Shown: positions 10,617 to 21,714, counted from the first letter of the stretch. The stretch is DNA of 64,000 nt from Ariolimax columbianus (GCA_036924085.1 JAVGWX010000013.1:47639175-47703174); one strand, 5' to 3'. Numbers and translations are program-made. Notes: generated by a model from the sequence alone, not told the origin.

Positions 10617-11310
10617 AGGTCAAGATACAAGTATAGTTTGCTACAAACCCAACTAAGATACAAGTGAAGTTTGCTACAAATTCAACTAAGATACAAGTGT
10701 AGTTTGCTACAAACCCAACTAAGATACAAGTATAGTTTGCTACAAACCCAACTAAGATACAAGTATAGTTTGCTACAAATCCAACTAAGATACAAGTATA
10801 GTTTGCTGCAAATCCAACTAAGATACACGTATAGTTTGCTACAATCCCAACTAAGATACAAGTATAGTTTGCTACAAATCCAACTAAGATACAAGTGTAG
10901 TTTGCTACAAACCCAACTAAGATACAAGTATAGTTTGCTACAAATCCAACTAAGGGACAAGTATAGTTTGCTACAAATCCAACTAAGATACAAGTATAGT
11001 TTGCTGCAAATCCAACTAAGATACACGTATAGTTTGCTACAATCCCAACTAAGATACACGTATAGTTTGCTACACTTCCGGTTAAGAATAAAGTATAGTT
11101 CTCTAACTGTCCGGCGAAGAATAAAGTATAGTTATCTACACGTTCGGCTAAGAATGAAGAATAGTTTTTTACACTTCCGGCTAAGAATAAAATATAGTTT
11201 TCTACACTTCCGACTAAGAATAAAGTATAGTTCTCTACACGTCCGGCTAAGAAGAAAGTATAGTTCTCTAACTTTCCGGCGAAGAATAAAGTATACTTCT
11301 CTACACTTCC
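10617..11310. repeat. 33-bp minisatellite (~21 copies) with two sequence classes
   Basis: To about 11075 the units carry CTAAGATACAAGTATAG and TTTGCTACAAA. From about 11075 they carry CTAAGAATAAAGTATAG and CTACACTTCCGG. Period stays 33 bp. Open frames on both strands are a by-product. Confidence 0.96.
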
Positions 11311-11639
11311 GGCTGTGATCAAAATTACACGAAACAGGCTCAACAAACACTTTCGCAATTATAAAAATAAAACCCAGTTACACAGCGATCTGTTCTTGGC
11401 GGTTCGGGGATTATTGCTCACGCGCCCTAATATAACTAAACAAGACTGGCTTAGGTTGAATAAATTCTTCAACTTCCCTTTCGCCTTCTTTGTATTCGTT
11501 CTGCTTGTTTGTTTGTTTTTTCTCTCTTTTTTGCAATTTTTTGGTTTTCTTTTCTCCTCTCTCTTTTATGTTGTATCTTCTTTCTTTGCCTTCTTTTTTT
11601 TCTTTGTCTTTTTGTTTTCAGTTTTCTTTTCTTTCTACA
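11311..11639. other. Unassigned, T-rich to the right
   Basis: No motif beyond a pyrimidine-rich gradient into the TTC tract. Confidence 0.35.
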
Positions 11640-11835
11640 ACTCCTTCTTGTATTTTTGTTTGTTTGGTGCTGCTCTTCTTCTTCTTCTTCTTCTTCTTCT
11701 TCTTCTTCTTCTTCTTCTTCTTCTTCTCGTACTTCTTCTTCTTCTCTTTCTTCTTCTTCTTCCTCTTCTTCGTTTTCCTCTTCTTCTTTTTCCTCTTGTT
11801 CTTCTTCTTCTTCTCTTCTTCTTCTTCCTAATCTG
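11640..11835. repeat. (TTC)n imperfect microsatellite
   Basis: TTC units, at first pure (about 11677-11727) and then interrupted. On the minus strand this is (GAA)n, the tail type of Jockey-like LINEs and R copies here, but the sequence next to it matches neither family. Confidence 0.95.
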
Positions 11836-11939
11836 TGGCATTAGTCCTGAAAATACCAAATCCGTTCTAGAACCAATCATTTGGAGATACAAAAAGGCTA
11901 GCCACTGCTGTCTTTAAATATATTCAATGTGGTGTCTCA

Positions 11940-11975
11940 AAGGGTACGAAGAATGAGAAGAAGAAGAAGAAGTAG
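11940..11975 (+). repeat. Short GGTACGAAGAAT(GAA)n tract, possible LINE 3' terminus
   Basis: GGGTACGAAGAATGAGAAGAAG resembles the Jockey-like 3' terminus GCGTACGAAGAAGAAG at 54290-54320 (minus). No coding remnant is visible to the left. Confidence 0.35.
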
Positions 11976-12004
11976 ATGTCATTAATACATAATATGGTTA
12001 GTCA

Positions 12005-12235
12005 ACCGAAACCGAAATGCATTCAGAGCTGGCGTGACGGAGACGTAGGCCGACTCGCCTCAAACCGAGATGCATCCTGAGCTGGCGTGACGGAGACGTA
12101 GGCCGACTCGCCTCAAACCGAGATGCATCCTGAGCTGACGTGACGGAGACTAGGCTGACTCGCCTCAAACCGAGATGCACCCTGAGCTGCAGTGAAGAAG
12201 ACGTGGGCCGACTCGCCTTTAATGGAGATGCATAC
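12005..12235. repeat. 53-bp array, ~4 copies
   Basis: The unit contains CCGACTCGCCTCAAACCGAG and ATGCATCCTGAGCTGGCG. Confidence 0.95.
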
Positions 12236-12339
12236 AGAGAGCTGCAGAAACGGAAACTACGTTCTGGAAAGAATACGTCGCATGACGGTGACTACAACCA
12301 GTTAAACGAGACAAGTTCCAAACAATGAGAATTGAGACA

Positions 12340-12465
12340 GCTTTAACAAAGTCCTGAAACATCGTGCAGAAACGGTGTATAATCCTGCTACTTGCAAAGC
12401 CCTGTTCAGGGCTTGGTAACTAGAGATTAAGAACAAACGAAGAAGAAGAAGAAGAATTTATCAAA
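12340..12465 (+). mobile_element. Family R 3' end with (GAA)n tail
   Basis: CCTGCTACTTGCAAAGCCCT and GTTCAGGGCTTGGTAACTAG are followed by GATTAAGAACAAACGAAGAAG. 5' truncated. Confidence 0.85.
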
Positions 12466-13149
12466 AATAGATATATTTTATATCCAGCGTGTGGCAGCCT
12501 ATTTATCAACTCTTAATCGACTTCCTTATAAAAAAAAAAAAGACGGGAAGCGATATATCTGTCCCATGGAGTGAATCTAGGAAGAATCTAGCTCGGATTG
12601 ATGTTTTCTGTGTAAACGTCGCGTCTTGGCTAGACAACAAACAACAGGGGCTGGGAGCTTCTAGCCTATCCGAAGAATGTGCTGCCTTCAGGGAGTTCCA
12701 CAAGGAACACACCTGGATACACATTCTCACGTGCAGAAACTAACAAACAAGTGGTCTCACTCGATTTAGAGAATACAGTTGCTCGTTCCCTGGTATGGCA
12801 GACGGAATACAAAATCAGGGAATGGTTTGATTTCTTTGCTGTATTGTTTTTCCCTTGTCATTTCTTTGTACCTTCTCAGAGGTTAACTTGAATATATCTA
12901 GTGAAATCTCCGTGAACGAGACGTAATCAGGGTCACGTGAAAAATACTGATAAAAAAAACCTTTACTTTACGGCCTCGTATGTGCTCCTGAAAATAGCCA
13001 GCGGTCTGGCCAACGAGTTGGGAATCTTTATCTTATATATATTTTTGTTTTTTTAAATGGTTTGTCTTTTCGGATTCTGATGGTGAATACACGCGCGTCC
13101 TTCAACTCCAGCCTCTAGTCTTTTAGATTATATGAGGACGCACTGACCA
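12466..13149. other. Unassigned sequence
   Basis: An 84-codon plus frame (12489-12743) and overlapping minus frame have no recognised domain. An A11 run lies near 12531. Confidence 0.35.
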
Positions 13150-13451
13150 GTGTATGGATTTGGGTGTGTGTGTGTATCTGTTTGTAATGTGGGCGTATTG
13201 GCCAGTGTGTTGTTGCGTGTTTGTATCTGTTTGTAATGTGGACGTATTGGCCAGTGTGTTGTTGCGTGTGTGTATTTGTTTGTAATGTGGGCGTATTGGC
13301 CAGTATGTTGTTGCGTGTTTGTATCTGTTTGTAATGTGGACGTATTGGCCAGTGTATTGTTACGTGTCTATATTTGTAATGTGGACGTATTGGCCTGTAT
13401 ATTGTTGCGTGTCTGTATCTGTAATGAGGACGTCTTGGCCGGTGTATGAAT
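13150..13451. repeat. 49-bp (later ~43-bp) array, left part
   Basis: Units share GTAATGTGGACGTATTGGCC and GTTGTTGCGTGT. About six units. The array is interrupted by a CR1 copy and resumes at 14279. Confidence 0.93.
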
Positions 13452-14278
13452 GCGTGTAAACGATTTGGACATTGCTATCGGATCCATGATTGCAAAATTC
13501 GAGGATGACACGAAAACTATGCAGTATTATCTCAACTAAAGCAGAAGTGGATATAATGAGGTTAGATTTAGATAAAATTCGAGAATGGTCTGTAAGCTGG
13601 CAATGGAGTTTAATGTAGATACATGTACAGTCATCCACATGGGTAGATCAGATACGGAACATAATTACAGAACCGGCGAGAACAATATTGGTCCAAGTAG
13701 CAGTGAAAAAGGCAAATACAATGTTAGGTATGATAAAAATAAATATTAACATATGAGCAAAGAAGTGATTGTCAAACTGTATACAGCATTAGTTAGGCCT
13801 AGATTAGAGTACTGTGTACAGGTGTGGAGTCATTATCGTAAAGGAGATATAAACACACTGGAAAGGATACAAAAAAGAGCGACAAAGCTGATAGTACTCA
13901 GAACAACCGCCCTATAGTGTCTAAAAAAAAGAAGAATTCGAGGTGACTTAATACAGGTTTATAAGAGGATCAAAGGAACGGATAAATTAGACTATAACAA
14001 GTTTTTCAAAATACAACTAACTACAAGAACACGAGGACACAGTTTCCAATTAACTAAAGCAAGGTCCAGATTAGATATTAGGAAAATATTTGTTTAATCA
14101 CAGAGTGGTGAATGCTTGGAATGCATTGTTTCAGGAAGTAGTGGATGCAAGGACAATTAATGCATTTAAGAATAGATTGGATGCGCATATCTTTTAGATC
14201 AAGGAAATATAAATGAAACTGGTTGTATACAGACTCTGGAGAGTCTTCTAAACCAGTATAAAGAAGTTAAGTTAGGTT
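13452..14278 (+). mobile_element. CR1-like LINE fragment inserted in the 49-bp array
   Basis: Begins VNDLDIAIGSMIAKFEDDTK, the RT segment around the catalytic FADD box (here FEDD, with a decayed first Ala). Continues through [48 protein letters not shown] and TTRTRGHSFQLTKARSRLDI, with stops and frameshifts. The 3' end is CCAGTATAAAGAAGTTAAG followed by TTAGGTTAA, the same CR1 terminus seen near 48140 and 54130. Monomers of the same array lie on both sides. Confidence 0.88.
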
Positions 14279-14330
14279 AATGTGGACGTATTGGCCGGTG
14301 AATGAATGCGTATATGTATCTGTAATGTGT
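14279..14330. repeat. 49-bp array, right remnant
   Basis: TGTGGACGTATTGGCCGGTG and AATGAATGCG match the last unit left of the CR1 insertion. Confidence 0.9.
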
Positions 14331-14584
14331 TCCGCTATGGCAGTTTTGCAGTAAAGTAGTTTTGCCAATCTTGTCTGCATGTGGAGAAGTGGTCGCACAG
14401 AGAAAAATCTACCGACATGCACAGTCAAACTGGACACGAAGTGGTTTGGAACCCGGCATGTTGAGATTGCAAACCAATTACAAAACCAATTGCAAAACCG
14501 TCGATTTACCCCTCCACCCCCACCCCCCCCCCCCCCCCAATCACCACGCGCTGCTCTCTTCTTCTTTTTCTGCGATCGCCTCGA

Positions 14585-14700
14585 AAAGAACGTTTGTGAT
14601 CATGTGTACTAATTTAAATCGAGGCTGCAGAATCTCTCTCTCTTTTGGTCCAACACATCTATTTTCAATATGACATTTTCTGATCCAGTTTGCGTTCTCT
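14585..14700 (-). mobile_element. Family R fragment
   Basis: GGCTGCAGAATCTCTC, TTTTGGTCCAACACATCT and TTCTGATCCAG correspond to the complement of the R central region (TCGGATGTGTCGGACCGAAAG). Confidence 0.55.
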
Positions 14701-14794
14701 TTTCGACCCATGATCTCTTATCCAGACTACAAGTAGCGGCCCTAGATACAGGCTAATACCATGCAACCTGTCTAAGAAATTAGGGTTCGAAGAA

Positions 14795-14925
14795 AGAAGA
14801 CGGACCTGCTCCCAAAAATTATGTATTGAAATGAGATGTGTCGGACAGAAAGGCGCAAAAATCGAAGCCTCGCTGTAAACTACGCCACAACGCCAGAAAC
14901 GACCTTTTTCAAGAAGAACGGGGAA
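14795..14925 (+). mobile_element. Family R fragment
   Basis: GAGATGTGTCGGACAGAAAG, GCGCAAAAATCGAAGCC and TCGCTGTAAACTACGCCACA match the R central block. With the minus-strand piece at 14585-14700 it makes an inverted pair. Confidence 0.65.
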
Positions 14926-15414
14926 GAAAAAAGAGGAATCATTTTAAAATTAAGAAAAAAAAAAGCAACCTATGTATTCTAACATTCTACGAAAATTCTG
15001 GCTGAGGAATGAAAATATGAAAGCTTTGACTTAAAAATGTCAAACAAGAAATGACATCGACTGCTATCTTAAAACGTTCAGAAGAATAGCATGAAAACTG
15101 AACAAAGAAAAACAAACGAGGACCATGGAAAAATAATTGTTATTGAGCAGAGCCAATAACAGATGGAGAGAAAGAGAGAAATAATAGACGGGAGAACTGA
15201 TTTTCTCAAGCACAAATTCTGGTTCGTTCATTTCGTCTCTTCAGAACATGTAAAAACGGCCACCATTACAGCAGGGCCTCTTACGAAAAGCATTTTGTCT
15301 GGTCTCTTGTGGTGCTGGTTAATATAACAACGGTTTTACGGGATGAAAAGTTGGTAGTCGCATCCACAACCTTCCGTAATCGCCAATTACGGTATGTTTT
15401 GAAGATTACAATTT
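14926..15414. other. A-rich unassigned sequence
   Basis: A-rich runs, no repeat partner or motif noticed. Confidence 0.35.
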
Positions 15415-15940
15415 GGTGAGGAGTCTAACGTTTGGTAAGGCAAAATATGCTGATCAGACATGTTAGTCAGGGTCAGGCAAAATATGCAGATCAGACATGT
15501 TATTGAGGTCAGGCAAAATATACTGATCGAACATGCTTGTTAGGGTCAGGCAAAATATGCTGATCGGACATGTTAGTCAGGGTCAGAGTGAGGAGAAAAG
15601 CATCTGTTCAGGCAAAATATGCTGATCGGACATGTTAGTCTGGGTCAGACAGAATATTCTGGTTCTTGACAAGACTCTCACCTTGACTTCCTTGCAGTTC
15701 TCCCTGAAAACAGGCTGTTTTAATGGCAGCATGGCTAACAAAGTGGGGGATCGATGTGATGCACCTAGTAATGAGTGAGACGCAGATGAAGCCAAGCATA
15801 CCACAACATCCTGGAGTACCTCGGCCCACCTTCATCAGCACTCTCGGGATGTGAGGAAAGCTACTGCAGGCTGCCATTAAACACCATTTTCAGGGCGCAC
15901 AAAAAAGAGTAGACTTACTCATTATGAACAAACAACACCA
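15415..15940 (+). mobile_element. Family V copy with ~5 VNTR units
   Basis: Plus strand: units with GATCAGACATGTTAGTCAGG or GATCGGACATGTTAGTCAGG at about 15445-15655, then the body (GGCTGTTTTAATGGCAGCAT, GGCTAACAAAGTGGGGGATC, GACGCAGATGAAGCCAAGCA) and TACTCATTATGAACAAACAA. The tail is short. Subfamily 1. Confidence 0.87.
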
Positions 15941-16035
15941 GTTAAAGTGGTTCTATCTATGTCCTCGCCGGTACCAGTGTAATGGGGCACTATTATGTAG
16001 AGTTGAGTGGCAAGGAAAATATTAAAGTGGATATT

Positions 16036-16061
16036 CACAATCAACAACAACAACAACAACA
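16036..16061. repeat. (CAA)n tract
   Basis: ATCAACAACAACAACAAC. It resembles a V tail but is about 100 bp beyond the V copy on its left. Confidence 0.85.
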
Positions 16062-16429
16062 TAACATTATGTTGAAAATATTGAATAAGAAACAATTTCA
16101 TATCAAACATAAAAATACATTCAAAGTGTTGAATAAAATATTGGTTCTTTTTTATACAACACAAAAATATATTTGAACATGTTGAATTAAAAAAACGACA
16201 ATTGTATATACAAAAGCACAATGGAAATATTGAATAAGGAACAACTTTAAACAGGAAATAATTTTACATACAACATAAAAATATATAGGAAATGTTGTAA
16301 GCAGCAATTTTATATGGTAGGATAAAACAGTGTGAACAGACAATAGGCAAAGCAAGGCAAAGACAGCCGTCCATTGTAGACGATGATGGCATAATTTATT
16401 TTGCTAGCGCTATTTTTAGAAAGGATTAA
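16062..16429. other. AT-rich unassigned sequence with internal similarity
   Basis: GAATAAAATATTG- and ACAACACAAAAATATAT-like words recur a few times, without a clean period. Confidence 0.4.
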
Positions 16430-16630
16430 CTGCGCTACTTTGTATCCTCACTCTCTCGTCTCGTGCCGCCCGACCCCAGTGGCAAGTCAAGGACAAGACG
16501 ACTAGGGAGCGACTACAAGATGCAGGGGACTCAGCATCAAGCACTCGTGAAAAAGACGGCGGAGTCTGGAGTCGAACCCACACCACCTGATCACGGGGCT
16601 GACGGCTTAACCACTTCGCCACAGAATCCC
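16430..16630 (-). mobile_element. SINE-D copy, tRNA-derived
   Basis: On the minus strand the head reads GTGGCGAAGTGGTTAAGCC (A box) and GGGTTCGACTCC (canonical B box). The body has GCCACTGGGGTCGGG and ends GAGAGTGAGGATACAAAG. Related copies: 30880-31095, 44650-44885 and 51250-51420. The B box is the best preserved in the window, so this copy still resembles a Pol III promoter. Confidence 0.8.
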
Positions 16631-16724
16631 CAATAACAATGTGCTATTTTAATTGAGTACTGACGTTTTAATCGTTGCCCATCGTAAGCGAAGATGGCGA
16701 CTGAGTGAGCTATATGTTGTCCGA

Positions 16725-17090
16725 TGTGCCTTGGCTTCGTTCGTTCTCAATCTCCCGCTAACAAGCCCCGAAAACGACTTTTCAAGAAGCAGATTGTAGT
16801 TCAGAGAACGAAATGCGTTGAGTCGCTAGTTTACAGCTTGCTTACGATACGCGCACCTTTCGGTCCAACACATTCGACTTCATCATTTTTTAAGACCGGG
16901 TTAGCCTTCCTTCTTTGATCCCTTCTCCTTAGCCAGTGAGCTCTGTTGCAGCCTGTTATCCAGGATCACCACATGGAGGTGTAGAAAGGCCTTGGCAGTT
17001 CTGATTCACTCGCCCTGACGCTAGCAGTCAGCTATGGGTCGCTGCCCGCTGCAGCTCATTCACTGCTCAGTGTCCTGACCCCGTTGAGAG
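16725..17090 (-). mobile_element. Family R copy, near full length
   Basis: The complement has a head near 17085 (CACTGAGCAGTGAATGAGCT), then CCAAGGCCTTTCTACACCTC, AACAGAGCTCACTGGCTAAG and ATGTGTTGGACCGAAAGG. It ends at the GCGGGAGATTGAGAACGAAC 3' region. No (GAA)n tail. Confidence 0.82.
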
Positions 17091-17280
17091 AGATCGTAGT
17101 CCGATGTGAATGTATTTGACTCTAGTCAGATTATAGAGCGACACATCTCATTGCACACGAAGCAAACGTGAACGGCGTCGGTGATAGAGCTGTCTGCATT
17201 CTGTCCTTTCTGGCAGTTCGTTATTGTTTGCGCACCACAACAATGATTGTCTACTGGGCAATACACGTGCTTTGTAATAC

Positions 17281-17545
17281 GGCAGTGGGGGACGGCGTGG
17301 ACTAGTCGATAAGTGACACGGCTCACAACCCAAAGGTGCTGGGTTCGATCCCCATCACAGCACCGGCTGTTACCCCGGGGAAGCAAACTCTTAGAAACTG
17401 CAGGAGGAAGTAGACCCTTACATAAAATACATGCTGAAGTTGGATGCACTGGGCCGACAGGCGCGAAATAAAAACCACAGTGCAACTCACACCGCTTTGG
17501 GGAATTGAGAAATAAGGCCAACGCAAAAAAAACAAAACAATGCCG
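17281..17545 (+). mobile_element. SINE-C copy, tRNA-derived
   Basis: The head GGCGTGGACTAGTCGATAAG has an A-box-like region and GGTTCGATCCC is a canonical B box. The body has CCGTTACCCCGGGGAAGC-like sequence, GCAGGAGGAAGTAGACCC and GTTGGATGCACTGGGCC, and ends ACGCAAAAAAAACAAAACAA. Other copies: 21828-22072 (minus), 32285-32555 (plus) and a 5' stub at 48538. Confidence 0.85.
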
Positions 17546-17659
17546 GTGAGCATGGCGGAGCCGTCCGGATCAAACTTTTCGTAGGAGGCGGCATTAATGA
17601 GGCAATTGTTCAGATTGTTATGTTTACGTCTATACGTCCACTCAACGAGCACTTGCTTG

Positions 17660-18010
17660 TCCTGAGCTGCATAGGGAGGCTTCTTTCAGACATTCAGTAC
17701 ACTGACATTCATGGCTGCTTAGGGAGGTTTCTGTCGGACATTCAGTACACTGACATTCATGGCTGCTTAGGGAGGTTTCTGTCGGACATTCAGTACACTG
17801 ACATTCATGGCTGCTTAGGGAGGATTCTGTCGGACATTCAGTACACTGACATTCATGGCTGCTTAGGGAGGTTTCTGTCGGACATTCAGTACACTGACAT
17901 TCATTGCTGCTTAGGGAGGATTCTGTCGGACATTCAGTACACTGACATACATGGCTGCTTAGGGAGGCTTCTATCGGATATTCAGTACACTGACATGCAT
18001 GGCTGCTTTG
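17660..18010. repeat. 48-bp minisatellite, ~7 copies
   Basis: Units contain CATTCATGGCTGCTTAGGGA and GTCGGACATTCAGTACACTG. 48 is a multiple of 3, so the frame at 17620-18072 stays open as a 16-residue repeat with no known domain. Confidence 0.96.
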
Positions 18011-18754
18011 ACTGTGACCACAACTATGAACTAAGTTTTCAAAGAAAAATATTTTCTAGCGAAAACAGCTGAAAATTGTTATAACACAATCCCTAATCCG
18101 ACCAAACCCTTCTTAACCCCAAAAGAACCACATCAATCCATCAAACCAGACAGCTTGAATTCGGATCAAACGAAAATGAAAACAACATTCATTGACGGGT
18201 CGGTGGAAAAGAAACACAGCAGATGCAATTCTATAAAATAAAAACAGCTAAATGAAAGGACGTTACATCTACCTACACCATTATAGTGACATAATCCAAC
18301 CAAATGAGATAGGACTATTCCAGACAGCCTCTCTGAAATCACGTCCGTTTAGATGATAAAACTGTCATTAACAACGATACGAATGATTATCCGTATTCTT
18401 TTACTTAGTCTCACTTCAAAATAAATACAGTCTGTTAGCTCCCCTCTCATTCGAAGCACTTTCTTTGGCAACATCTTATACAATTTCCAAGGACAGTCAT
18501 TCAGTTAGAGGAATTTTATTATAATGTGCATGGAAGAGTATGTACAAGGAAAAAAAATCGTATTTCATGATATTAAATAGCGCTTTAGCAATTGTCTTTG
18601 CAGGGATTGTGAAGATCAAGCAAGAAGACGCATGGAGAATAACAGGTACAGGATGTACGCTTCAAACTTTCCACTTGCACTGTACAAAAACAACGAGGCG
18701 TTATTATTCATTTTTGTTGGTTATAGCTTGTTAAATCTTCTGAAATCTACAGAA
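18011..18754. other. Unassigned AT-rich sequence
   Basis: No repeat partner or coding motif noticed. Confidence 0.35.
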
Positions 18755-19115
18755 CAATGAAGGGAAGGAAGACTAACGTCTGGTCAGGCAAAACATACTG
18801 ATCAAACATGTTAGTCAGGGTCAGACAAAATATACTGGACAATATCCTCTCCACGGCTTCTTGTAGCCCTTCCTGGAAACGGGCTGTTTCCATGGCAGCC
18901 TGGCTAACGAGGTGAGGGATTGGCGTGATCGCCGTAGTAGTGAGTGACACGCATATGAAGCCAAGCATAGCACAACCAACTGGAGTACCCCGGTGCACCT
19001 TCACCAGCACGCTCTGGATGTGAGGAAAGCAAGGAAATCAGCCACTTAACATACTTTTTATCGCGCACGAAAGAGTAGTCCTACTCATTGTATGCATTCA
19101 ACAACAACAACAAAA
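18755..19115 (+). mobile_element. Family V copy, ~1.5 VNTR units, (CAA)n tail
   Basis: GACTAACGTCTGGTCAGGCA starts the unit region, GATCAAACATGTTAGTCAGG follows, then the body with GGCTGTTTCCATGGCAGCCT, GGCTAACGAGGTGAGGGATT and ACGCATATGAAGCCAAGCAT. It ends TACTCATTGTATGCATTCAA with CAA repeats. A compact reference copy for the family. Confidence 0.9.
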
Positions 19116-19479
19116 GAATAAAGGTTCGGTCAGGGGACAGTTGTTCAAGTCAGAAGAGAGTGTCTGGACGAGATTGATAGACTTTAAAACCGAAGACAAA
19201 GCGTCATTGATGAAACTCTGCTTGCGAGACCAGCACGCGTGGCAAGTGACACAATGAGACAGCAGATCGACCAGCTAGTCCGTGGCAACATGTGAATCAT
19301 TATTGATGAAATAGTGGTGAATTTCAACAAGACGCACGGAGCTGCACACACAATTGTCCATGATGAGCTTAGTTATAGAAAAATGTGTAGCAGATGAAAT
19401 CAAAGACAGCTGACCACTAAGTAATGGAGGCGGTGCAAAATGGGGTGAGGGTAAAACATAAATTATTTTCTTTACAGGG
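19116..19479. other. Unassigned sequence
   Basis: No motif noticed. Confidence 0.35.
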
Positions 19480-19620
19480 CATCCACAAGTCAGTGGACAG
19501 GTGGACAATAGGGAATCCACTGGCTAGTGGATATGTGGATAAGAGGGCATCCATCAGCTAGTGGACATGTGGATACGATGGCTTCCACAAGCTAGTATGC
19601 AGGTGGGCATAGCGTGTCGC
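19480..19620. repeat. ~35-bp degenerate array, ~4 copies
   Basis: Repeating GCATCCACAAG-, CTAGTGGACATGTGGATA-like units with drifting length. Confidence 0.75.
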
Positions 19621-20004
19621 CAGGCACAGGGACTATGTTGAAAAATAAGACACAAAATAATGTGTGGTTCGCACTCTTGTCAAAATGTTATGAATAAAAT
19701 TGTCGTTCCTTAATGACTGTCCCTCGTATTTTAAAACAAGATGTTACTTGCAAACGAGAACGCGCATCTAATTCTCTCCCCCCCTCCCTTTCCACCGCCC
19801 CCTCCCTCGCCCCTCTCCAATTGTACTTTACCAGTCTTAATAAACCATAAAACAACCGTGTAATTCATCAAAACATAAAACAAACACAGATAAAAATGAA
19901 AACTATCACAAACAAACCGTATAAACTCAACAAAAATAGCTGATGTTATTTGACAACATGTCTCAGTGATGAAGCAATCGACGCCAGCAAATGACGTCAC
20001 ACTA
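19621..20004. other. Unassigned sequence with CCCTCC-rich stretch
   Basis: A pyrimidine-rich patch lies near 19775-19815. Nothing else recognised. Confidence 0.35.
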
Positions 20005-20012
20005 TTCTAAAT

Positions 20013-20699
20013 CAGTGCTCTTCAGCCTGGGGCGTTACCGTCTACTAGTGGCAATTTTAGCTTTCAGGTGGTCGGTAGCAGAATAAATAAATGCTGCATT
20101 AAAAACATAACATGAGGAAACTATCGCAGAATTCTAGCAAACCATCAAAAGTGCACATTTTGAGAACCTGTGTTTTTCTTGTGATGGCATACGGCTGTAA
20201 AACATGGGCAGTCGCATAAACCTCGAATCCTTCGAGTCGAAATGTTAAAGTAAGGTCCTAAGAATACCTTAGAAGAAAAAGAAGAATGCAGACATTCTAC
20301 CAGACATGGATATAGGGGAGAACTGATTCTGAAATTCCACCATGAACAAAAACCTGACAACATAAAATGACAAAACGGTCTTGGGAGAACGATAAAGGAA
20401 GGTATGGTCTCGGGGAAAAAGATCAAGAGGCAGACCAAGAAGGCGATGACACCAAGATGTCAAGAAATGATTAAGCATGACTCTGGAGCAGTCTGGAGAT
20501 TTGACAAAAGATGGAGTATCTTTCAGACGAGCTGTGATGGGAGCAAAGGACATGTTTTATGAAGATAAAAAAACGCCCAAAGTACACTTTGACTTGGTGG
20601 ACAATCACGGTATTTTCTTCAATATAGATTTTAGTGGGTGGTAAGAAAAATTTACATTCACGAAGTTAGAGCTATGTATAAAATGGTTGAAAATCACTG
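20013..20699. mobile_element. Non-autonomous hAT-like element, 687 bp
   Basis: Left end CAGTGCTCTTCAGCC; right end read inward CAGTGATTTTCAACC (12 of 15 identical), the usual hAT form. Flanks TTCTAAAT (20005-20012) and ATCTAAAT (20700-20707) match at 7 of 8 positions, the right length for a hAT duplication. The interior holds no transposase but does hold an RTE-like LINE fragment at 20145-20575. Confidence 0.75.
20145..20575 (+). mobile_element. RTE-like LINE fragment nested in a hAT element
   Basis: Broken frames read VRTCVFLVMAYGCKTWAV, then NPSSRNVKVRS, and further on the GRGRPR-type and FRRAVMGAKDM-type C-terminal words of RTE-like elements (ACCAAGAAGGCGATGACACC, GCTGTGATGGGAGCAAAGGA). 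Several stops. Its 3' end differs from the (ATG)n-tailed copies. Confidence 0.7.
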
Positions 20700-20707
20700 A
20701 TCTAAAT

Positions 20708-21065
20708 CAAAAGTATTTGTGCTGAAGCTGAAAAGACAATTATTTTCTGACGTGCAGATATTGGAAGAAAATCTTACACAATCTGTTATTTTCATTCAAA
20801 CTAGACCTGTTACTTCCATTTGGAAATTTCATCTGTAACAAGTCAATATAAAAACTACGTTTCTGGCTACAATCTTTTATTTATACTAAGCTATGTTTAT
20901 TGTGTTTGGGACTTCACAGTGTATTTAAAAAAATTGTTTTTTGCTGTTTCTAAAGTAAATTGAGGTTTTCGCGTTTTTTGTTTTGTTTTTTGGTGGTTTG
21001 TTATTGGTTGTTCTTTATTGGTGTTGGTGAATATTCTTTACTGAATCTTTGAAAATGATCATCAT
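20708..21065. other. AT-rich unassigned sequence
   Basis: T-rich and TTTGTTTT-rich. No repeat partner noticed. Confidence 0.35.
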
Positions 21066-21069
21066 TCAT

Positions 21070-21700
21070 GTGCATATCACAACCCAGATATCAGAGTCAA
21101 GAACGAGCGCCTCCAATCAGTAGACAGTTACCTTGGCAGCACTTTTTCCACAGAAAATATTACTGACTCTGAGATCAGCAGCATAATCTCCAAGACATGT
21201 GTTGCCATTGGGAGGCTGTGGAACATCATTTGGGATAGGAGGTGTCTTAGCCTTGATGCGAAACTCAAAGTCTACCGAGCCGTAGTGCTCACCGCCCTTC
21301 TGTTGTCAGTGAGACGTGGACTGTGTACAGAAAGAAAATAAACCACTTCCAGACGAGCTGCCTCTGTAGATTGTTGAGAATACAATGGCAGGATAGAGTA
21401 CCAGACACCGAGATCCTCATGAAGGTCTAAAAAAGAGCATTCGCACACTGCTGCAGAAGACCCAGATTAGGTGGGCCGATAATGTCGTGCACATGCCAGA
21501 CAACCGTATCACCAAACAGCTAATGTAATGTGAGCTGAAAGAGGGCCTGCGTCTGGTTGGTGGACACAAGAAGCGCTTCAGAGACGAGTCCAATTCTGAC
21601 CTCAAATGCTGCATATGTGGAAGTGGTTGCTGTGCCAGAATTGGACTATGCAGGACTTGTAAGGTATAAAACATGTCTGATTTCTGTTGTCCTCGTCGCT
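21070..21700 (+). mobile_element. LINE-X RT C-terminal fragment with terminal Cys-rich motif
   Basis: Frames read NPDIRVKNERLQSVDSYLGS, SEISSIISKTCVAIGRLWN and [14 protein letters not shown], then a decayed segment and LMYCELKEGLRLVGGHKKRF-like words. Near 21600-21660 the DNA encodes a Cys-rich C2H2-like end with RIGLCR. This arrangement, RT thumb then a zinc-finger-like tail, is seen in RTE/CR1-related invertebrate LINEs. Similar ends occur at 38090-38665 (plus) and 26530-26780 (minus). Confidence 0.7.
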
Positions 21701-21713
21701 TGCTATGGGCGGC

Positions 21714-21714
<1 letters not shown>

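Noticed and set aside
10615..11358. 247-codon minus frame resembling a repeat protein with NYT sites
   Set aside because: A 33-bp array with stop-free monomers; several frames on both strands are open.
11315..11917. Leu- or Phe-rich frames suggesting membrane proteins
   Set aside because: (TTC)n tract; hydrophobicity comes from simple repeats.
16550..16630. Functional tRNA gene
   Set aside because: Boxes are good but the body continues as a dispersed SINE, and I could not form a full cloverleaf by eye.
17340..17365. tRNA gene at the GGTTCGATCCC box
   Set aside because: Part of SINE-C, which has four copies sharing a long non-tRNA body.
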